A program made the translations under genes and the position numbers. DNA of 6,391 nucleotides from Rhodospirillales bacterium (GTDB taxonomy: Bacteria > Pseudomonadota > Alphaproteobacteria > SMXQ01), in the NCBI GenBank assembly GCA_024638585.1, contig JAHEKA010000134.1:1-6391 (forward strand), given 5' to 3'. Each line of letters begins with the position of its first letter. The stretch's first letter is position 1. A model generated the notes under the pieces. It saw only the letters and a program-made list of their open reading frames with translations, was not told where the DNA came from and did not search any database. This document shows positions 4,219 through 6,391 of the stretch, one piece after another.

Positions 4219-6296
4219 GCCACCGCCGCATCGCGTTCAAACAGATAGAGCAGCACCCTGAGCGCCTCACCGCGCGCCGAGGTCAGGCCCCCGTCCTTTT
4301 CCAAGATCAGGGCCGCATCATCCCGCGCAGTCTCCATGAGATCACCATGGGCCGCGATATCGGCGATGCGAAATGCAGGCAGGCCGGACTGTCGGGTGCC
4401 TAAGATCTCGCCGGCGCCCCGCAGGCGAAGGTCTTCTTCGGCGATCCGGAATCCGTCCTCGGTCTCGCGCAGGATCTTGAGCCGCTCGCGCGCCGTCGCT
4501 GTCATACCGCCGCCATAGAGCAGCAGGCAGGTCGACGCCTCCGCCCCCCGGCCGATCCGCCCGCGCAACTGGTGAAGCTGGGCAAGACCGAAACGCTCGG
4601 CATGTTCGATCACCATCACCGTCGCCTCGGGGATATCGACGCCCACCTCGATGACGGTGGTGGCGACCAGGATCGCGGTGCGGCCTTCGGCGAAGCCGGC
4701 CATGGCGGCATCCTTTTCGGGCCCTTTCATGCGCCCGTGAACCAGCCCGACACGGCCCGGGAATCGGCGCTCGAGCGCACCGAAGCGTTCCTCCGCCGCG
4801 GCGAGGTCCAAGGCTTCCGATTCCGCCACCAGGGGACAAACCCAGAAGACCCGGCGGCCCCCGTCGGGACCGGACCCGATGGCGCGGCCGACACCGTCCA
4901 GAACTTCGTCCAGCCGGGTCAGCGGCAGGGTCCGCGTGTCGATAGGTTTGCGCCCTGCGGGTTTCTCCGTGAGGCGCGAGATGTCGAGATCGCCATAAGC
5001 CATCAGGGTGAGGGTCCGGGGAATCGGTGTCGCCGTCATCACCAGTACGTCGGTGCTCCGCCCTTTGGCGGCAATCTGCAAACGCTGAGCGACGCCAAAG
5101 CGGTGCTGTTCGTCTACCACCACCAGGGCAAGATCGGCGAACGCCACATCGTCTTGGATCAGGGCGTGGGTGCCGACAAGGGCGTCGATCCGCCCCGCGG
5201 CGAGGTCTTCCAACAGGCGCCGGCGCGGCGCTCCCTTGTTGCGCCCTGTCAGCAAGGCCACCTTGGCACCCGCCGCCTCGAACACCGGCGTTATCGCCGC
5301 GAAGTGCTGGCGGGCGAGGATCTCGGTCGGCGCCATCACCGCCGCCTGGCGACCGGCGCCGACCGCCTCCAACATGGCAAGTGCCGCCACCACCGTCTTG
5401 CCGCTGCCGACATCCCCTTGCAGGAGCCGCAGCATGCGCCGATCCGACGACATATCCGCCAGGATTTCCGATAGCGCCTGGTTCTGCCCGGCGGTGAGGG
5501 TGAAGGGCAGGGCGGCTTCGGCCCGGGTCCGCGCCGTGCCGTCGGATGCGGTCACCCGCCCGCCTTGGCGGCGCATATGCGCCCGCACCAAGGCCATCGC
5601 CAGTTGATTGGCCAGCAACTCGTCATAGGCAAGCCGGCGGCGCGGCGCCGCCAGCGCATCGATGTCGTGCTGGCCGGCCGGCCGATGCACCGCGCGCAAC
5701 GCCGCCCGCCAGGGCGTCCAACCCTCCCGGGCGAGATGCGCGGAATCCAGCCATTCGGCGACATCGGGAAGCGTATCCAGCGCCGCGGCCATGGCCCGGT
5801 TCAGCGTCTTCGGCGAAAGGCCCTGGGTCAGGGGATAGACCGGCTCGATCCCCGCCAGGCTCTCTCGATCCTCGAGCGGCCCGATATGGTCGGGATGGGT
5901 GATCTGCACCACGCCCCGGTAATGCTCCACCTTGCCCGAAACCACCCGCTCCTCGCCCACCGGCAGAACTTGCTCCAGCCACTCGGGCCGGGCGTGGAAA
6001 AATACCAACTCCGCCGTGCCGGTATGATCGGAACAGAGAACCTTATAGGGAAGACGCCGGTTGGGAGCGGGAACGTGGCGGTCCACCTTGATGCTCAGCG
6101 TTGCGACGCGGCCGGCCGGCGCGTCCTTGATCTCGGGCTGGAAACTGCGATCGATCAGTCCGCTCGGCAGGTGCCAGAGCAAATCGACGACGTGTTCGCC
6201 GCCCACGATGCGGGCCACCAATTTGGCATTGCGGGTTCCGATTCCCGGCAGGGACGTCAACGGCTTGAACAGGGAATATAGAATTTCCGGGCGCAT
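4200..6296 (-). CDS. recG: ATP-dependent DNA helicase RecG
   Basis: RecG is a monomeric double-stranded-DNA translocase that remodels stalled replication forks, R-loops and Holliday junctions. The 698-aa product is full length (E. coli, 693). The N-terminal part contains LTSLPGIGTRNA (13-24) and the OB-fold wedge region (about 60-150) that splits forks. All superfamily 2 motifs are intact: I GDVGSGKT (294-301), Ia MAPTEILARQH (321-331), II DEQH (395-398), III TATPIPRT (421-428), V ATTVIEVGVDIPEA (545-558) and VI QLRGRIGRG (576-584). The TRG translocation motif spans about 615-638 (GFRIAEEDLRLRGAGE then LGTRQSG). The ATG at 6296 has only a weak AGCGG upstream. It is likely transcribed alone from a promoter at 6348-6376 with a leader of about 45 nt, and converges on the DUF502 gene with 19 bp of overlap. 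Nothing is missing or broken. Confidence 0.98.
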   Translation of the reverse strand: MRPEILYSLFKPLTSLPGIGTRNAKLVARIVGGEHVVDLLWHLPSGLIDRSFQPEIKDAPAGRVATLSIKVDRHVPAPNRRLPYKVLCSDHTGTAELVFFHARPEWLEQVLPVGEERVVSGKVEHYRGVVQITHPDHIGPLEDRESLAGIEPVYPLTQGLSPKTLNRAMAAALDTLPDVAEWLDSAHLAREGWTPWRAALRAVHRPAGQHDIDALAAPRRRLAYDELLANQLAMALVRAHMRRQGGRVTASDGTARTRAEAALPFTLTAGQNQALSEILADMSSDRRMLRLLQGDVGSGKTVVAALAMLEAVGAGRQAAVMAPTEILARQHFAAITPVFEAAGAKVALLTGRNKGAPRRRLLEDLAAGRIDALVGTHALIQDDVAFADLALVVVDEQHRFGVAQRLQIAAKGRSTDVLVMTATPIPRTLTLMAYGDLDISRLTEKPAGRKPIDTRTLPLTRLDEVLDGVGRAIGSGPDGGRRVFWVCPLVAESEALDLAAAEERFGALERRFPGRVGLVHGRMKGPEKDAAMAGFAEGRTAILVATTVIEVGVDIPEATVMVIEHAERFGLAQLHQLRGRIGRGAEASTCLLLYGGGMTATARERLKILRETEDGFRIAEEDLRLRGAGEILGTRQSGLPAFRIADIAAHGDLMETARDDAALILEKDGGLTSARGEALRVLLYLFERDAAVAYARSG

Positions 6297-6321
6297 GGAC
6301 CGCTGTTTCCAACAAGGATGG

Positions 6322-6350
6322 CTGACAGGAGCGGTTGGAGGGCTTATATC
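6322..6350 (+). promoter_or_regulatory. Sigma70-type promoter reading out of the window, divergent from recG
   Basis: CTGACA (6322-6327), 17 nt, TATATC (6345-6350) fits a housekeeping promoter well. It would start transcription near 6357 toward a gene beyond the right edge. In many alphaproteobacteria the gene divergent from recG is sdhE (succinate dehydrogenase assembly factor) followed by mfd, but that gene is not visible here. The -10 box overlaps that of the recG promoter. Confidence 0.55.
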
Positions 6351-6376
6351 CTACGCACGCCTTCGCCCCCTGTCAC
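6348..6376 (-). promoter_or_regulatory. Sigma70-type promoter for recG
   Basis: On the minus strand, GTGACA (6371-6376) is followed after 17 nt by TAGGAT (6348-6353), placing the start near 6341 and giving recG a leader of about 45 nt. The -35 box is the mirror image of the divergent promoter's: TGACAGG at 6323-6329 and CCTGTCA at 6369-6375. The two -10 boxes share three bases. The exact symmetry around 6349 strengthens both calls. Confidence 0.5.
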
Positions 6377-6391
6377 CGACCGGGAGCGGGG

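Noticed and set aside
4572..5474. 300-aa open frame antisense to recG
   Set aside because: Long antisense frames are common opposite GC-rich genes. The translation is low-complexity (His/Gly/Arg-rich), and recG is intact and conserved across the whole stretch.

Overview
The window is GC-rich, gene-dense chromosomal DNA that looks alphaproteobacterial. The best clues are a ClpS of the alphaproteobacterial 'ClpS2' type, a small two-CBS protein typical of the class, an alphaproteobacterial-style HspQ, and recG reading away from a divergent promoter at the right edge. A Rhodospirillales-like host is my guess from protein style; no rRNA or other marker confirms it. I see no tRNA, rRNA, CRISPR array, insertion sequence or phage gene. 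This is ordinary core-genome DNA, so the most interesting signals are in the spaces between genes.

Left part (1-2725), all on the minus strand. Read in the direction of transcription, from right to left, the genes are: a small lipoprotein (2420-2725), a small cytoplasmic protein of unknown function (2019-2276), a DUF454/YbaN-type membrane protein (1512-1952), a tandem-CBS protein (821-1252), a small exported protein of unknown function (384-716) and the N-degron adaptor ClpS (20-325). The gaps (18-66 nt up to 259 nt) suggest several short transcription units. The likely pairs are small protein + DUF454 and exported protein + clpS. A long stem-loop at 2340-2381 probably separates the lipoprotein gene from the genes after it.

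Middle (2726-2958) is a divergent intergenic region between the lipoprotein gene (minus) and hspQ (plus). It holds an inverted repeat that would bury the lipoprotein gene's Shine-Dalgarno sequence in an 8-bp GC-rich hairpin, a perfect 10-bp palindrome, a weak hspQ promoter candidate and a small hairpin.

Right part (2959-6391). hspQ (2959-3273) and a DUF502 membrane protein gene (3400-4218) lie on the plus strand, possibly co-transcribed. recG (4200-6296) runs toward them on the minus strand and overlaps the DUF502 gene tail-to-tail by 19 bp. To the right of recG is a mirror-symmetric pair of sigma70-type promoters. One points into recG and the other out of the window, toward a neighbour that is probably sdhE/mfd as in many alphaproteobacteria (inference).

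Functionally, two genes concern regulated proteolysis and stress (clpS for ClpAP, hspQ for Lon in enterobacteria), one concerns replication-fork repair (recG), and the rest are envelope or nucleotide-sensing proteins without firm roles. I found no clear previously undescribed multi-gene system. The best candidates for something new are the sequestered Shine-Dalgarno hairpin and the symmetric divergent recG promoter.
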